Shown piece after piece: positions 29,946 to 39,453 of a stretch of 64,000 nucleotides of DNA (position 1 is its first letter; each line of letters opens with the position of its first letter). A program made the translations under genes and the position numbers. The notes below the pieces were generated by a model that did not search any database, was not told where the DNA came from, and saw only the letters and a list, made by a program, of their open reading frames with translations. Source of the DNA: an uncultured Pelagibacteraceae bacterium. Lineage in GTDB: Bacteria > Pseudomonadota > Alphaproteobacteria > Pelagibacterales > Pelagibacteraceae. The stretch spans positions 1 through 64,000 of the forward strand of contig CACCIO010000001.1 of NCBI GenBank assembly GCA_902546085.1. Direction: 5' to 3'.

Positions 29946-30956
29946 ATGGATTTTGTAAATGCAATAATTCTTTTATTAAATTATATATTTATTCCTGCAT
30001 TAACTTATGGTTCTCAGTTAGCATTAGGTGCAATATTTGTAACATTAATCTATGGAATTTTAAGATTTGCAAACTTTGCGACTGGTGACATGATGTCTTT
30101 TGGAACCATGATGACAATATTGTTTACATGGTATTTTCAATCTTTAGGTGTTTCTTTAGGTGTTTTACCTACTGCTTTATTGGCTATTCCATTTGGAATA
30201 ATTTTCATGATTTTTTACATGCTTTTAATAGATAAGTTTGTCTTTAAGTATTATAGAAATCAAAAAAGCCCCCCAGTTCAATTTGCAATGGTGAGTATTG
30301 GAGTAATGTTTGTAACACAAGCAGTGGTAAGAATTATTATTGGACCTGGTGACAGAAGATTTTTCGATGGTGAAAAATTTATTATTAAAGCTCGTGAATT
30401 TAAGGAGATGACAGGTTTAAATGAAGGTCTTGCATTGAAATCAACTCAAGTGATAACCATTTTTGTAACAATAGTTTTAGTCTCTTTATTGTTTTGGTTT
30501 TTAAATAGAACAAAAACTGGAAAAAGTATGAAAGCTTATTCTGATAATGAAGATCTTGCTTTGTTGTCAGGTATTGATCCAAAAAAAATAGTTTTAGTTA
30601 CTTGGGTTATTGCTGGAATTTTAGCTACAATAGGTGGTGCTTTGTATGGTTTGGATAAAAGTTTTAAACCATTTACTTATTTTAATAATATGCTTCCTAT
30701 TTTTGCTGCTGCAATTGTTGGAGGAATTGGAAATCCATTTGGAGCTTTTTTAGGTGGATATGTAATTGCTTTTTCTGAAATATTGCTCACTTACGCATAT
30801 AAAAAATTCTTTATGTATATTTTACCAGAAAGTATGGAGCCAAGTAGTTTGGTTCAGTTATTATCCACAGATTATAAGTTTGCAGTCTCGTTTTCTATTC
30901 TTGTAATTGTTTTAATTTATCGACCTTCGGGAATATTTAAGGGGAAAGTATTGTGA
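29946..30956 (+). CDS. branched-chain amino acid-type ABC permease, LivH-like (second system)
   Basis: A membrane subunit of 336 residues with about eight or nine helices. The LivH block is GILRFANFATGDMMSFGTM near residue 37. The coupling loop is KSMKAYSDNEDLALLSGID and the late block is FAAAIVGGIGNPFGAFLGG. It ends in a GTGA overlap with the next permease. Confidence 0.9.
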   Translation: MDFVNAIILLLNYIFIPALTYGSQLALGAIFVTLIYGILRFANFATGDMMSFGTMMTILFTWYFQSLGVSLGVLPTALLAIPFGIIFMIFYMLLIDKFVFKYYRNQKSPPVQFAMVSIGVMFVTQAVVRIIIGPGDRRFFDGEKFIIKAREFKEMTGLNEGLALKSTQVITIFVTIVLVSLLFWFLNRTKTGKSMKAYSDNEDLALLSGIDPKKIVLVTWVIAGILATIGGALYGLDKSFKPFTYFNNMLPIFAAAIVGGIGNPFGAFLGGYVIAFSEILLTYAYKKFFMYILPESMEPSSLVQLLSTDYKFAVSFSILVIVLIYRPSGIFKGKVL

Positions 30957-32323
30957 GAAAAAACTTAAATGTAATTGCAGCATACAGTATCATGATGGTA
31001 CTCATTTTGATGGTTGGTATATTTCAGTCTTGGAACATAGCGTTATCAATATTTAATCTTTGTTTAATTTCTGCAGTTATGACAATGGGTGCGAATATTC
31101 AATGGGGATATGCTGGTTTAATTAATTTTGGAATTATGGGCTATACAGCTTTAGGTGGTTTAGCTGCGGTATTAATATCTGTAGATCCTGTCCAAGAAGC
31201 TTGGAGGGCTGGAGGTTTCGACATTCTAATGTCGTTGTGGCTGATAGTAGTAATGGTATTAGTTATACGCTTTGTTTTAAAAAGATTTGAAAAATCAAAA
31301 ATAAGAACGTACAGCATAGCTGCAATAATAATTTCAGGTATTTTACTTATCAGATTTTCTGCAGAGCCAGGCATAGAAGCAATTGAAGCAGTAGATCCAG
31401 CTAAAACTGGTTTCTTAGGAGGATTTGGATTACCAATTATATTTTCTTGGATAGTAGGAGCACTTTTTGCTGGTGGTTTAGCTTTTATAGTTGGAAAAGT
31501 TGCGCTTGGTCTTAGAGCAGATTATTTAGCTATCGCAACACTTCTTATTTCTGAAATTGTTATTGCAATTATTAAACATGAAGACTGGCTCACAAGAGGA
31601 GTCAAAAATGTTATTGGCTTAAAAAGACCTGCACCTTATGAAGTAGATCTTCAAACAACTGATTGGTTTATTAAATTAGTTGAAAAGTTTAATTCAGGAA
31701 AATTAAGTGTAATTGAGAATTTAGCTGATAGACAAGCTGCTTTAAATCAACTTGTTATTGAAGGCTCTTCAGTATTTGTAAAACTGTGTTATTCAGGATT
31801 ATTTTTAGTAGTAGTAATCATTCTTTTAATTTTAACTCAAAAGGCTCTTTATTCTCCATGGGGAAGAATGATGAGGGCAATTAGAGACAATGAGGAAGCT
31901 GCAAATGCAATGGGTAAAAATGTTGTTAAACAACATTTACTAATTTTTATTTTAGGCTCAGCAATTGTTGGAATTGCGGGTGCAATGCTTGTTACACAAG
32001 ATGGTCTATTTACACCGGGAAGTTATAGACCTATGAGATATACGTTTTTGATTTGGGTGATGGTAATTGTTGGAGGAAGTGGAAATAATTTTGGAGCAAT
32101 TTTAGGAGGATTTGTTGTTTGGTTTTTATGGATAGAAGCTGCACCAATATCATTATTCTTAATAAACTTTTTCACTGCAGGAATTCCTGAAACAAATGCA
32201 CTTAAAGCTCATTTAATTGAAAGCGTTCCTTATTTCAGATTTTTACTGATGGGATTAGGATTGTTGTTTATAATGAGGTATAGACCTAAAGGTATACTTC
32301 CTGAAAAAATAGAAATAAAGTAA
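30953..32323 (+). CDS. branched-chain amino acid-type ABC permease, LivM-like (second system)
   Basis: An unusually long LivM-like permease of 456 residues. It uses GTG in a GTGA overlap. The core blocks are GANIQWGYAGLINFGIMGYT near residue 46, RADYLAIATLLISEIVIAI and the coupling loop RMMRAIRDNEEAANAMG. Extra segments at about 82-150 and 225-275 explain the length. The matching binding protein is probably the convergent gene at 33602-34792. Confidence 0.9.
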   Translation: MRKNLNVIAAYSIMMVLILMVGIFQSWNIALSIFNLCLISAVMTMGANIQWGYAGLINFGIMGYTALGGLAAVLISVDPVQEAWRAGGFDILMSLWLIVVMVLVIRFVLKRFEKSKIRTYSIAAIIISGILLIRFSAEPGIEAIEAVDPAKTGFLGGFGLPIIFSWIVGALFAGGLAFIVGKVALGLRADYLAIATLLISEIVIAIIKHEDWLTRGVKNVIGLKRPAPYEVDLQTTDWFIKLVEKFNSGKLSVIENLADRQAALNQLVIEGSSVFVKLCYSGLFLVVVIILLILTQKALYSPWGRMMRAIRDNEEAANAMGKNVVKQHLLIFILGSAIVGIAGAMLVTQDGLFTPGSYRPMRYTFLIWVMVIVGGSGNNFGAILGGFVVWFLWIEAAPISLFLINFFTAGIPETNALKAHLIESVPYFRFLLMGLGLLFIMRYRPKGILPEKIEIK

Positions 32324-32328
32324 ACGTA

Positions 32329-32400
32329 ATGAAATATATTATATTAGGTGCTGCTGCTGCTTGGGCTTTGTATATGGCTGATAAGTATTTATTCTTTTAA
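32329..32400 (+). CDS. 23-residue membrane peptide
   Basis: A very short frame from ATG 32329 to TAA 32400, starting MKYIILGAAA and continuing with Trp-Ala-Leu-Tyr and a charged turn before a Phe end. It is one hydrophobic helix. It begins 5 bp after the LivM-like stop, and its stop overlaps the MFS start as TAATG, the coupling used elsewhere here. It has no recognisable family. Too short to be sure without expression data. Confidence 0.45.
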   Translation: MKYIILGAAAAWALYMADKYLFF

Positions 32401-33569
32401 TGAATAAAAATCTTTCGTTACTTATATTAAGCCAGATTTTTGCTTTTACAGCTGCCCCAGTCACCGTTTTTTTAAGTGGTATAATTGGTTCAAAATTTAG
32501 TCCAATAAATACTTTAGCAACTCTTCCAATGGCTTTGTCAGTAGTCGGAATTGCGTTATTTGCTTTTTTTGCTGCAAAGTTAATGAGTATAATTGGACGG
32601 AAATTGGGATTCATTTACGCATCAGTAGGTACATGTTTTGCATCTCTTTTAACTGCATACTCTATAATTATAGAAAGTTTTGTCTTATATAATTTAGGAT
32701 GCTTTTTAATTGGTGGAGGAATAGCTTTTAGTCATCAATATCGTTTTGCAGCAGTCGAGGTTGTGGATAAGGATTATGCACCAAAAGCAATTTCTATCAT
32801 TTTGTTAGCAGGAATAGGTTCGGCCTTTATTGGTCCAAACATTGCAAACATTTCGAAAGAATTAATTTCAGATCATATGTATGCAGGTTCTTATCTTGCA
32901 CTTGCCATTTTATCTATCTCATCAACAATATTTTTAATTTTTTATCAGGAACTAAAAACGATATCTAGTAATCAATATAAAACAGGAAGAAGTTTTTTTG
33001 AGCTTATCTCACAACCTAGATTTCTACAGGCACTGATAGCTTCAGCTTTTGCTTATGCAGTAATGACTTTTTTAATGACAGCAACTCCCATAAGTATGCA
33101 TTTGATGGAGAAAATAAGTTTATCCAAGACTGGATTTGTTATTCAGCTTCATATAGCAGCCATGTTTTTACCTTCATTAATTACTGGAAATTTAATTAAA
33201 AGGTTTGGTCATAGTAAAATTATGCATATGGGAGTTTTATTATTTTTAATCACAATAATTACTAGTTTGTTTGAACAAAATTTTATTAATTATATGATTG
33301 CTCTTATTTTTCTAGGGCTAGGATGGAATTTTTTATTTATATCAGGAACAAGTTTACTTGTTTTGTGTTATAGAGAAGAGGAGAAATTTAGAGCTCAAGG
33401 ATATAATGATTTAATTGTTTATTCTATACAAGCAGCAGCGAGTTTGTCTGCTGGGGTGTTTCTAAGCTTAACTAGCTGGAAAACTATGAATTTAATTTGT
33501 TTGATTTTTCTAATTATCATAGCTCTATCTACCATAAGAGCTGACTTAAAAAAAAACCCCAGTAATTAA
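32400..33569 (+). CDS. major facilitator superfamily transporter
   Basis: A 12-helix transporter of 389 residues; the MFS A-loop between helices 2 and 3 reads AKLMSIIGRKLGFIYASVG near residue 60. The gene starts on a TAATG overlap with the short peptide, and its stop codon lies inside the loop of a bidirectional terminator. The substrate is unknown; the operon suggests amino acid or metabolite export. Confidence 0.85.
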   Translation: MNKNLSLLILSQIFAFTAAPVTVFLSGIIGSKFSPINTLATLPMALSVVGIALFAFFAAKLMSIIGRKLGFIYASVGTCFASLLTAYSIIIESFVLYNLGCFLIGGGIAFSHQYRFAAVEVVDKDYAPKAISIILLAGIGSAFIGPNIANISKELISDHMYAGSYLALAILSISSTIFLIFYQELKTISSNQYKTGRSFFELISQPRFLQALIASAFAYAVMTFLMTATPISMHLMEKISLSKTGFVIQLHIAAMFLPSLITGNLIKRFGHSKIMHMGVLLFLITIITSLFEQNFINYMIALIFLGLGWNFLFISGTSLLVLCYREEEKFRAQGYNDLIVYSIQAAASLSAGVFLSLTSWKTMNLICLIFLIIIALSTIRADLKKNPSN

Positions 33570-33585
33570 ATTACTGGGGTTTTTT
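33551..33585. terminator. bidirectional terminator between convergent genes
   Basis: A 10-bp perfect stem (33557-33566 with 33570-33579) is flanked by A6 and T6 that extend it to 16 bp. The 3-base loop is the TAA stop of the MFS gene. T-runs follow on both strands, so it can end both the plus-strand MFS operon and the minus-strand binding-protein gene. Confidence 0.9.
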
Positions 33586-33601
33586 GAATTAAGATAAAAA
33601 A

Positions 33602-34792
33602 TTATCTTTGTTTTTTAGTTTTGAATTTTCCACCTTTAATTTCTTGTTCTAAGAAAGAACCTTCAGCTTCACCAACACTAGTAAAAGTTACTCCAGTAGC
33701 ACCTTCGTAATTAATCTTTTTACCTTTTGCTAGTAAGTCTAAACCTTTCTTAAGTTCACCTGGATAAATTTTAGTTCCAGGAGCATTAGCAACATCCATT
33801 ACATTTTTTGCAATTGATGCTCTGTCAGCAGAGTTACCTGCTTGCATTGCAAGAACGATTAAAGCAGCTGCATCATAAGATTCACCTGTGTAAGGACCAG
33901 AAGCTTCTACACCTCCAGCTTTTGCAACTTCAGCAAATATACCTGCACCTTTACCAGTAGAACCTGGTAATGATCCAAATGATTTGCTTAAATCTTTTCC
34001 GAATGCATCAACTAAAGATTGACCAATCATACCATCTGATAAAATAAATCTATCAAACGCACCAGAGTCTAAAGAAGCTTGAATAATTCCTTTTCCTCCT
34101 TGGTCAAGATAACCAATAACTGCTACAGCATCACCACCAGCAGAAGCAAGAGTTGCTACTTCAGATGAGTAATCTGCTTTTCCATCTTCGTGAGCAGTTA
34201 CAGTTGTAACTTTAATACCATGAGCTTCAACTGCCGCTTTGTAAACATCAGCTAAACCTTTACCATAGTCATTGTTAGTATAAGTGATTGCAACACTTTT
34301 TACTTTTCTGTCTTTAGTTATATCAGCTAAAATTTGACCACCTCTAGCATCTGATGGAGCAGTTCTAAAGAAATACCCTTTGTCATCTAGAGTTGTTAAT
34401 CCTGGAGAAGTAGCTGAAGGTGAAATCATTACTACACCATTTGGTACAGCAACGTTAGTTGCAATAGCTCCAGTTACACCTGAACAGTCTGCTCCCATAA
34501 TTGCAGCTACACCACCTGAAATTAAACCTTCAGCTGCAGCTGTTGCCGCTGCTGAGTCAACACAAGTTGAGTCTGCTCTTACTGGCTCAATTTTTTTTCC
34601 ACCTAATAGTGAACCTGAATCAGATGCTTCTTTAAATGCAAGCTCTGCAGATGCAGCCATAGCTGGAGTTAGAGATTCAATAGGACCAGTAAATCCTAAG
34701 ATTATCCCCATTTTAATCGAATGTCCGTCTGCCATTACATTTGAACCAAAACTTGATACAAACATAAATACAGCGATAAATAGTTTTCTCAT
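33602..34792 (-). CDS. ABC transporter substrate-binding protein, branched-chain amino acid type (second system)
   Basis: A periplasmic binding protein of 396 residues with a signal peptide (MRKLFIAVFMFVSSFGSNVM, cleaved after ADG or before it). It shows KMGIILGFTGPIESLTP, VDSAAATAAAEGLIS and AIMGADCSGVTGAIA typical of the family. It is minus-strand and convergent with the transporter operon 28449-32323, whose subunits lack a binding protein, so the two probably pair. The start ATG follows GAGGAAG at good spacing. The gene is Ala/Gly-rich and stands out by codon use against the AT-rich neighbours, as expected for a highly expressed protein. Confidence 0.9.
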   Translation of the reverse strand: MRKLFIAVFMFVSSFGSNVMADGHSIKMGIILGFTGPIESLTPAMAASAELAFKEASDSGSLLGGKKIEPVRADSTCVDSAAATAAAEGLISGGVAAIMGADCSGVTGAIATNVAVPNGVVMISPSATSPGLTTLDDKGYFFRTAPSDARGGQILADITKDRKVKSVAITYTNNDYGKGLADVYKAAVEAHGIKVTTVTAHEDGKADYSSEVATLASAGGDAVAVIGYLDQGGKGIIQASLDSGAFDRFILSDGMIGQSLVDAFGKDLSKSFGSLPGSTGKGAGIFAEVAKAGGVEASGPYTGESYDAAALIVLAMQAGNSADRASIAKNVMDVANAPGTKIYPGELKKGLDLLAKGKKINYEGATGVTFTSVGEAEGSFLEQEIKGGKFKTKKQR

Positions 34793-34902
34793 TATCTTCC
34801 TCTATATTGTTAACAATTTATAAAAGACCAATTTAAGTATGAATATTATTAATATTCAATGACAAAATTATCCTATTTTAGACAGTCAATTGACGCTGAA
34901 AA

Positions 34903-36384
34903 TTACCTGATTGAGAAGGGGTCTAAAGAAGGTTCATCTGATGTATAGAACCAAGTTGTTTTTACTCTTGTATAGTCTTTAATCGAGTCAATTCCTGCTT
35001 CTTTTCCATATCCACTATCTTTAATGCCTCCAAATGGTGCAGATGGTGAAATTAATCGATAAGTGTTAACAAATGTTATTCCTGCCCTAATTGCTTTCGA
35101 AACTCTCATGCCTCTAGATAAATTGCTTGTATAAACTCCAGAAGATAATCCATATTGATTATCATTCATTTTAGAAATTACTTCTTCTTCCGTATCAAAT
35201 TTCATAACCGATAATACAGGTCCAAATAATTCGTTTTCTGCTACAGGCAGATTATGATTGTCACATTCAATAATTGTTGGGGGAAAGTAATACCCTTTAT
35301 TTGAGAAAGAATGTCTTTCACCTCCACACTTAATTTTTCCACCTTGATCAATTGTCTCTTTAATATTTTTTTCTATTACCTCTAATTGTTTAAAATTACT
35401 TAAAGGACCCATCTCTGTTTCTGGATCCATTGGTGCTCCAATTTTTATTTTTGATGCACGATTTGAAAGCTTATTTAAAAATTCATCGTAAATTCCTTTT
35501 TGCAAATAAAGTCTTGATCCTGCTATACAACTTTGTCCACTTGCACCAAATATACCTGCAGTAATTCCATTTATTGCATTTTCTTGGTCTGCATCATCAA
35601 AGACTGCAACTGGACTTTTTCCACCTAATTCTAAGCTTACTTCTGATAAATTTTCTGCTGAGTTTTTAATTATATGTCTTGCTGTTTCAGGACCACCAGT
35701 AAAAGCAACTTTTTCAACTAAGTTATGAGTAGTTAAACTTTTACCACAAGGATCTCCAAATCCTGTAATTACATTCACCACACCTTTAGGGATACCAGTT
35801 TTTTCAACTAATTTTGCAAATTCAAACAAAACAGCAGGTGCAAGTTCTGAAGATTTAATTACCACTGTATTACCCATAGCAAGTGCTGGTGCTATTTTAG
35901 TTGCGGTTAAAAACATTTGTGAATTCCATGGAATGATTGCAGCTATAACTCCTATAGGTATTCTTGTTGTTATTGCTTGAACATTTGGCTTATCGATTGG
36001 CAAAACCGTACCTTCAACTTTATCTGCCAAGCCAGCATAATAGTCGTAGTATTCTGCTATATAAACTGCTTGTTTTTTTGTTTCTCTGTAAAGTTTTCCA
36101 GTATCAATTGTTTCTATTTCTCCTAGCATTTCTGCATTCTCTCTCAATTGATTTCCAATAGCTCTTAAATATTTAGCTCTTTCTCTGGGAAGTAGTTTTG
36201 GCCATTCACCTTCGAATGCTTTTTGAGCAGCTTTTACTGCATTATCAACATCTTTAGCACTTGCTTCTGGAACGACTGCCCATGGCTCATTATGTTCTGG
36301 ATTTAGAGTTTCAAATGTTCTTTTACTTTCAGAGTCAACCCACTCTCCATTAATAAACATTTTATATTGTTTAAGTTTACTCAT
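34903..36384 (-). CDS. NAD(P)-dependent aldehyde dehydrogenase
   Basis: An aldehyde dehydrogenase of about 493 residues; the last gene of a minus-strand operon. Nicotinamide site and catalytic residues are visible as ELGGKSPVAVFD (Glu) and GASGQSCIAGSR (catalytic Cys), with IPWNSQMFL as the N-terminal PWN block. The start ATG 36384 is preferred to a TTG at 36393. It overlaps the hydrolase gene by 8 bp. It presumably oxidises the aldehyde formed in this pathway. Substrate unknown. Confidence 0.9.
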   Translation of the reverse strand: MSKLKQYKMFINGEWVDSESKRTFETLNPEHNEPWAVVPEASAKDVDNAVKAAQKAFEGEWPKLLPRERAKYLRAIGNQLRENAEMLGEIETIDTGKLYRETKKQAVYIAEYYDYYAGLADKVEGTVLPIDKPNVQAITTRIPIGVIAAIIPWNSQMFLTATKIAPALAMGNTVVIKSSELAPAVLFEFAKLVEKTGIPKGVVNVITGFGDPCGKSLTTHNLVEKVAFTGGPETARHIIKNSAENLSEVSLELGGKSPVAVFDDADQENAINGITAGIFGASGQSCIAGSRLYLQKGIYDEFLNKLSNRASKIKIGAPMDPETEMGPLSNFKQLEVIEKNIKETIDQGGKIKCGGERHSFSNKGYYFPPTIIECDNHNLPVAENELFGPVLSVMKFDTEEEVISKMNDNQYGLSSGVYTSNLSRGMRVSKAIRAGITFVNTYRLISPSAPFGGIKDSGYGKEAGIDSIKDYTRVKTTWFYTSDEPSLDPFSIR

Positions 36385-37159
36385 CTGATTCAATAAAATT
36401 TTCGATAGTTAAATTTACATCATCAGCACACTCAATACCACAAAGATGTTTTCCATCTTTAATGATCTTTAATTGACTTTTAGAGATTAAAGCATTCAAT
36501 TCTTGAGACATTTTTACAGTTGAGCCAATATCGTATTCACCTGTCACAACTAGCGTATTAGCTTTAATTTTATTAAAATCTTCATCATTTTTATGATTAA
36601 CGAATAGCTCGTAAACCTTTAGAAAATTATTCATGTTATTTGCAGATAAAATTGAACTTATTTTTTCATATATTTCTGGATTATTTTCTAAATATTTATC
36701 AGTAAACCACCTCTTTAAAGCTTGCTTTGAAAGTTTTAAATCTTGTTTTGCCTGTTCAAACCTTTGATTAACAATTTTTTGTTGTTCTTCGGTTCTTTTA
36801 TAAATAGAACACAAAAGAGTTAATGTCTGTAAACATTCATTATGTTTGATTGCAAAATTTCGTGCAATTAAAGACCCTATAGAGAAACCTACAAGATGTA
36901 TTTTTTTTATTTTAAGATGGTCCAAAAGCTCGATAAGTTGTTTAGAAAAATCATCAAAACTTATTTCACCTTCTTCTAATGGTGATCTTCCATGACCTAA
37001 AATGTCGTAAGCAATATTTGAATGATAATTAAAAAATTCAAGCTGAGGTTGCCAAATTTCATGAGTTAGACCAACACCATGCACAAATACTATTGGGACT
37101 TCTTGATCTTTTTTATTGAATAAGTAATAGGTTCCTGAGGCAGTAGTTCCTGTAATCAT
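36377..37159 (-). CDS. alpha/beta hydrolase
   Basis: A hydrolase of 260 residues. The oxyanion block VFVHGVGLTHEIWQPQ is near residue 25, the nucleophile elbow GFSIGS carries Ser (near residue 95), and the late His lies in KHLCGIE. The fold fits lactone, ester or C-C bond hydrolases. ATG 37159 is used; a TTG precedes it. It overlaps the aldehyde dehydrogenase gene downstream. It could open a lactone or ester intermediate made by the monooxygenase; inference. Confidence 0.85.
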   Translation of the reverse strand: MITGTTASGTYYLFNKKDQEVPIVFVHGVGLTHEIWQPQLEFFNYHSNIAYDILGHGRSPLEEGEISFDDFSKQLIELLDHLKIKKIHLVGFSIGSLIARNFAIKHNECLQTLTLLCSIYKRTEEQQKIVNQRFEQAKQDLKLSKQALKRWFTDKYLENNPEIYEKISSILSANNMNNFLKVYELFVNHKNDEDFNKIKANTLVVTGEYDIGSTVKMSQELNALISKSQLKIIKDGKHLCGIECADDVNLTIENFIESDE

Positions 37160-37165
37160 CAAGAA

Positions 37166-37753
37166 TTATTTTGGCTCAATGCCCATTTCCTTCATATCTT
37201 GATATCTGTCACCAGTTCTTGCATGTGCTCTACCACTTGATGCCCCACCAATTGCAATAACCACCTCGTCATCGAAGGGTGCATCATGAATAGTAAATTC
37301 ATGAGTTAGGTAATATGGTCTCAATCCAGAGTCTGTTTTATGCATCATAGGAATTGCAATCTTTGATCCAGCTGGTCCTCTTGTGTTTGTAAAACTTAAA
37401 TATGAAGTTCCACCCACCGCATCTCTAAATTTATTTCCAAACCTTAAAGTATGAATAAAAGCTGAAGCATGTTCTATTTCACCGTTCAGTCCAACTACAC
37501 CTGCCTTACCATATGCTAATATTTTTTCAGGTGATCCTATTTCTTTTATCAATTCTGGAACAAGTAAATCACCTAGCTTTGGTGCAAGATCTAAAATAGT
37601 TGGTCTGAGATCTTCAACAAAACCCTGACCATGCCATGGATTTTTAAAAACTGCTGCTACTGATACCATTAAAACTGGTTCTTTCGCTTCTTTACCACCT
37701 TCAATAAAAGTTTTGTCGACAAATTTTGTAATTTTTCTTAATTCTAATTTCAT
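37166..37753 (-). CDS. PF06684 amino acid synthesis family protein (DUF1185)
   Basis: A 195-residue protein matching the PF06684 family, whose function is not established. Conserved blocks are HGQGFVEDL near residue 40, YGKAGVVGLNGEIEHASA, and AIGGASSGRAHARTGDRYQD at the C-terminus. In bacteria this family is found in catabolic operons with flavin monooxygenases and hydrolases. Here it lies between a thiamine enzyme (4-bp overlap) and an alpha/beta hydrolase. Confidence 0.85.
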   Translation of the reverse strand: MKLELRKITKFVDKTFIEGGKEAKEPVLMVSVAAVFKNPWHGQGFVEDLRPTILDLAPKLGDLLVPELIKEIGSPEKILAYGKAGVVGLNGEIEHASAFIHTLRFGNKFRDAVGGTSYLSFTNTRGPAGSKIAIPMMHKTDSGLRPYYLTHEFTIHDAPFDDEVVIAIGGASSGRAHARTGDRYQDMKEMGIEPK

Positions 37754-39453
37754 TTTTTTACTCTATGTTTGAAACTATCTCTTCTAAAACTGTATAATGC
37801 TTTTGGATCTACATCAACATCAATCACAGATGGCTTATTTGATTTAATTGCTGCTCTTACAGCTTCACAAATCTCAGAAATTTTTTTAACTTTAAAACCT
37901 TTTGCACCATAAAGTTCCGCAACTTTATCAAAGGATGGACTGGTAATATCCGCACCTAAATATCTTTTTCCAAAAAAATCTTTTTGATAAGCTTTTTCAG
38001 CACCCCAACTTTTATTATTCATCACAATAGTTGTAGTATTAATTCCATATTCAACAGCAGTGCTCAATTCAGATATTGTCATGCCAAAACCCCCATCACC
38101 CATAAGACTAACGACTGTTTTTTTAGGTTTTGCAACCTTGACTCCAAGACCACATGCAAATGAAAAACCAACTAAACCAAAATCCAATGGAGTAAATAAT
38201 GAAGGAGGATCATAATATTCTAAAGCATCTGTAGCCTGCAAACATAACGTTCCAGCATCTAGAGTAATTGCTGAGTTTCTTGGTAGCACTTTTCTTAATT
38301 GTTTAAATAGTCCTTTTGGTTGTATAGGAAAATTTGGACCTAAATTTTCTTTATTTCTATTTATCAAATATTCTTTTCTCTCTTTTAAATAAGAGTTAGT
38401 CCAATCTTTAACATTTAATTTAATTTTCTCTTTTTTAACCTCTTCGTAAAGTTGTTTAGTTGCAGTCGCAGCATCCGCATGTATCTTTACTTTTACAGGA
38501 AAATATTTTCCAAGCATTGTTTTTTCTAGTTCAATTTGAATTATCTTTGCTTTTTTATTTATATTTTCATAGGAGTAAAAAGTTGAATTAAATCCTAAAC
38601 GTGTTCCAATTGCTAAAATGACATCTGCATTTTTAACTAATCTTGATGCTACAGGATTTCCTCTAGGACCCATTTGTCCCGCATTTAATTTATGACCAAA
38701 AGGAATTGCATCTCCATGACCTGCTGCTGTAACAATAGGTAGGTTGCATAGTTCAGCTAACTTAATTACCTCTTTGTATTTAGAATTATACTTAATTCCT
38801 GCTCCAACAATAATTACCGAACATTTTGAAGATCCGATTAATTTTGCAGCTTTTTTGATATTTTCCTTATTTCCTTTTTGTTTGCTTACATTTGTGAACG
38901 ATGGTCTTTTAGTATTGATATTATAATTGTTTGAAGCTGCTAATATATTTCTTGGTAAATTTACACAAACAGGTCCTTTTCTAGGTTTCATTGCCAAACT
39001 AAAAGCATCACTCATAATTTTTGGAATTATTTTTGAATTTTTTATAGTCCAAGTTTTTTTTGTAATAGGTGTAAACAAAGACTGTTGATCTAAACCCTGA
39101 AATGCATCTTCCATTTTATCTTTAGTTGAATATGAACCTGCAATTGCAACAACTGGAGAAAAGGCTGCTTTTGCTTGAGCGACCCCTGTAACTAAATTAG
39201 TAGCACCAGGTCCGTTTTGGCCTGCAATAATTACCCCAGGTTTATTTGAGGCTCTTGCATAACCATCAGCCATATGTGTGCCAGTTCTTTCATCTCTGAC
39301 ACCAATAAATTTTATACTTTTCTCATGATAAAGAGCATCAAACATTTCCATTGTTGCTGAACCAATAAGTCCAAAAACATGTTTTACTCTTTCTTTTTTT
39401 AATGATTGAACAGCAGCTTGTCCGCCGCTAATTCTTTTTCGTTTATTATTCAC
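37750..39453 (-). CDS. thiamine-diphosphate-dependent enzyme, acetolactate synthase/Xsc-like
   Basis: A ThDP enzyme of 567 residues with three domains. The catalytic Glu55 is in GVRDERTGTHMADGYAR. The ThDP-metal motif is GDGGFGMTISELSTAVEYG with the closing VMNNKSWGAEK, near residues 450-480. It is not the biosynthetic IlvB: it lacks the IlvN partner and sits in a catabolic operon. A sulfoacetaldehyde acetyltransferase-like or decarboxylase-like role is possible; the substrate is not clear. It begins on GTG in a GTGA overlap with the monooxygenase gene. Confidence 0.85.
   Translation of the reverse strand: MNNKRKRISGGQAAVQSLKKERVKHVFGLIGSATMEMFDALYHEKSIKFIGVRDERTGTHMADGYARASNKPGVIIAGQNGPGATNLVTGVAQAKAAFSPVVAIAGSYSTKDKMEDAFQGLDQQSLFTPITKKTWTIKNSKIIPKIMSDAFSLAMKPRKGPVCVNLPRNILAASNNYNINTKRPSFTNVSKQKGNKENIKKAAKLIGSSKCSVIIVGAGIKYNSKYKEVIKLAELCNLPIVTAAGHGDAIPFGHKLNAGQMGPRGNPVASRLVKNADVILAIGTRLGFNSTFYSYENINKKAKIIQIELEKTMLGKYFPVKVKIHADAATATKQLYEEVKKEKIKLNVKDWTNSYLKERKEYLINRNKENLGPNFPIQPKGLFKQLRKVLPRNSAITLDAGTLCLQATDALEYYDPPSLFTPLDFGLVGFSFACGLGVKVAKPKKTVVSLMGDGGFGMTISELSTAVEYGINTTTIVMNNKSWGAEKAYQKDFFGKRYLGADITSPSFDKVAELYGAKGFKVKKISEICEAVRAAIKSNKPSVIDVDVDPKALYSFRRDSFKHRVKK

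Noticed and set aside
32339-32614. Minus-strand frame of 91 codons over the short peptide and MFS start
   Set aside because: No ribosome-binding site, and it covers the start of a clear MFS gene; shadow frame.
34380-34823. Plus-strand open frame of 147 codons
   Set aside because: It is antisense to the LivK-like gene; Ala/Pro-rich composition is a by-product of the opposite strand's codons.
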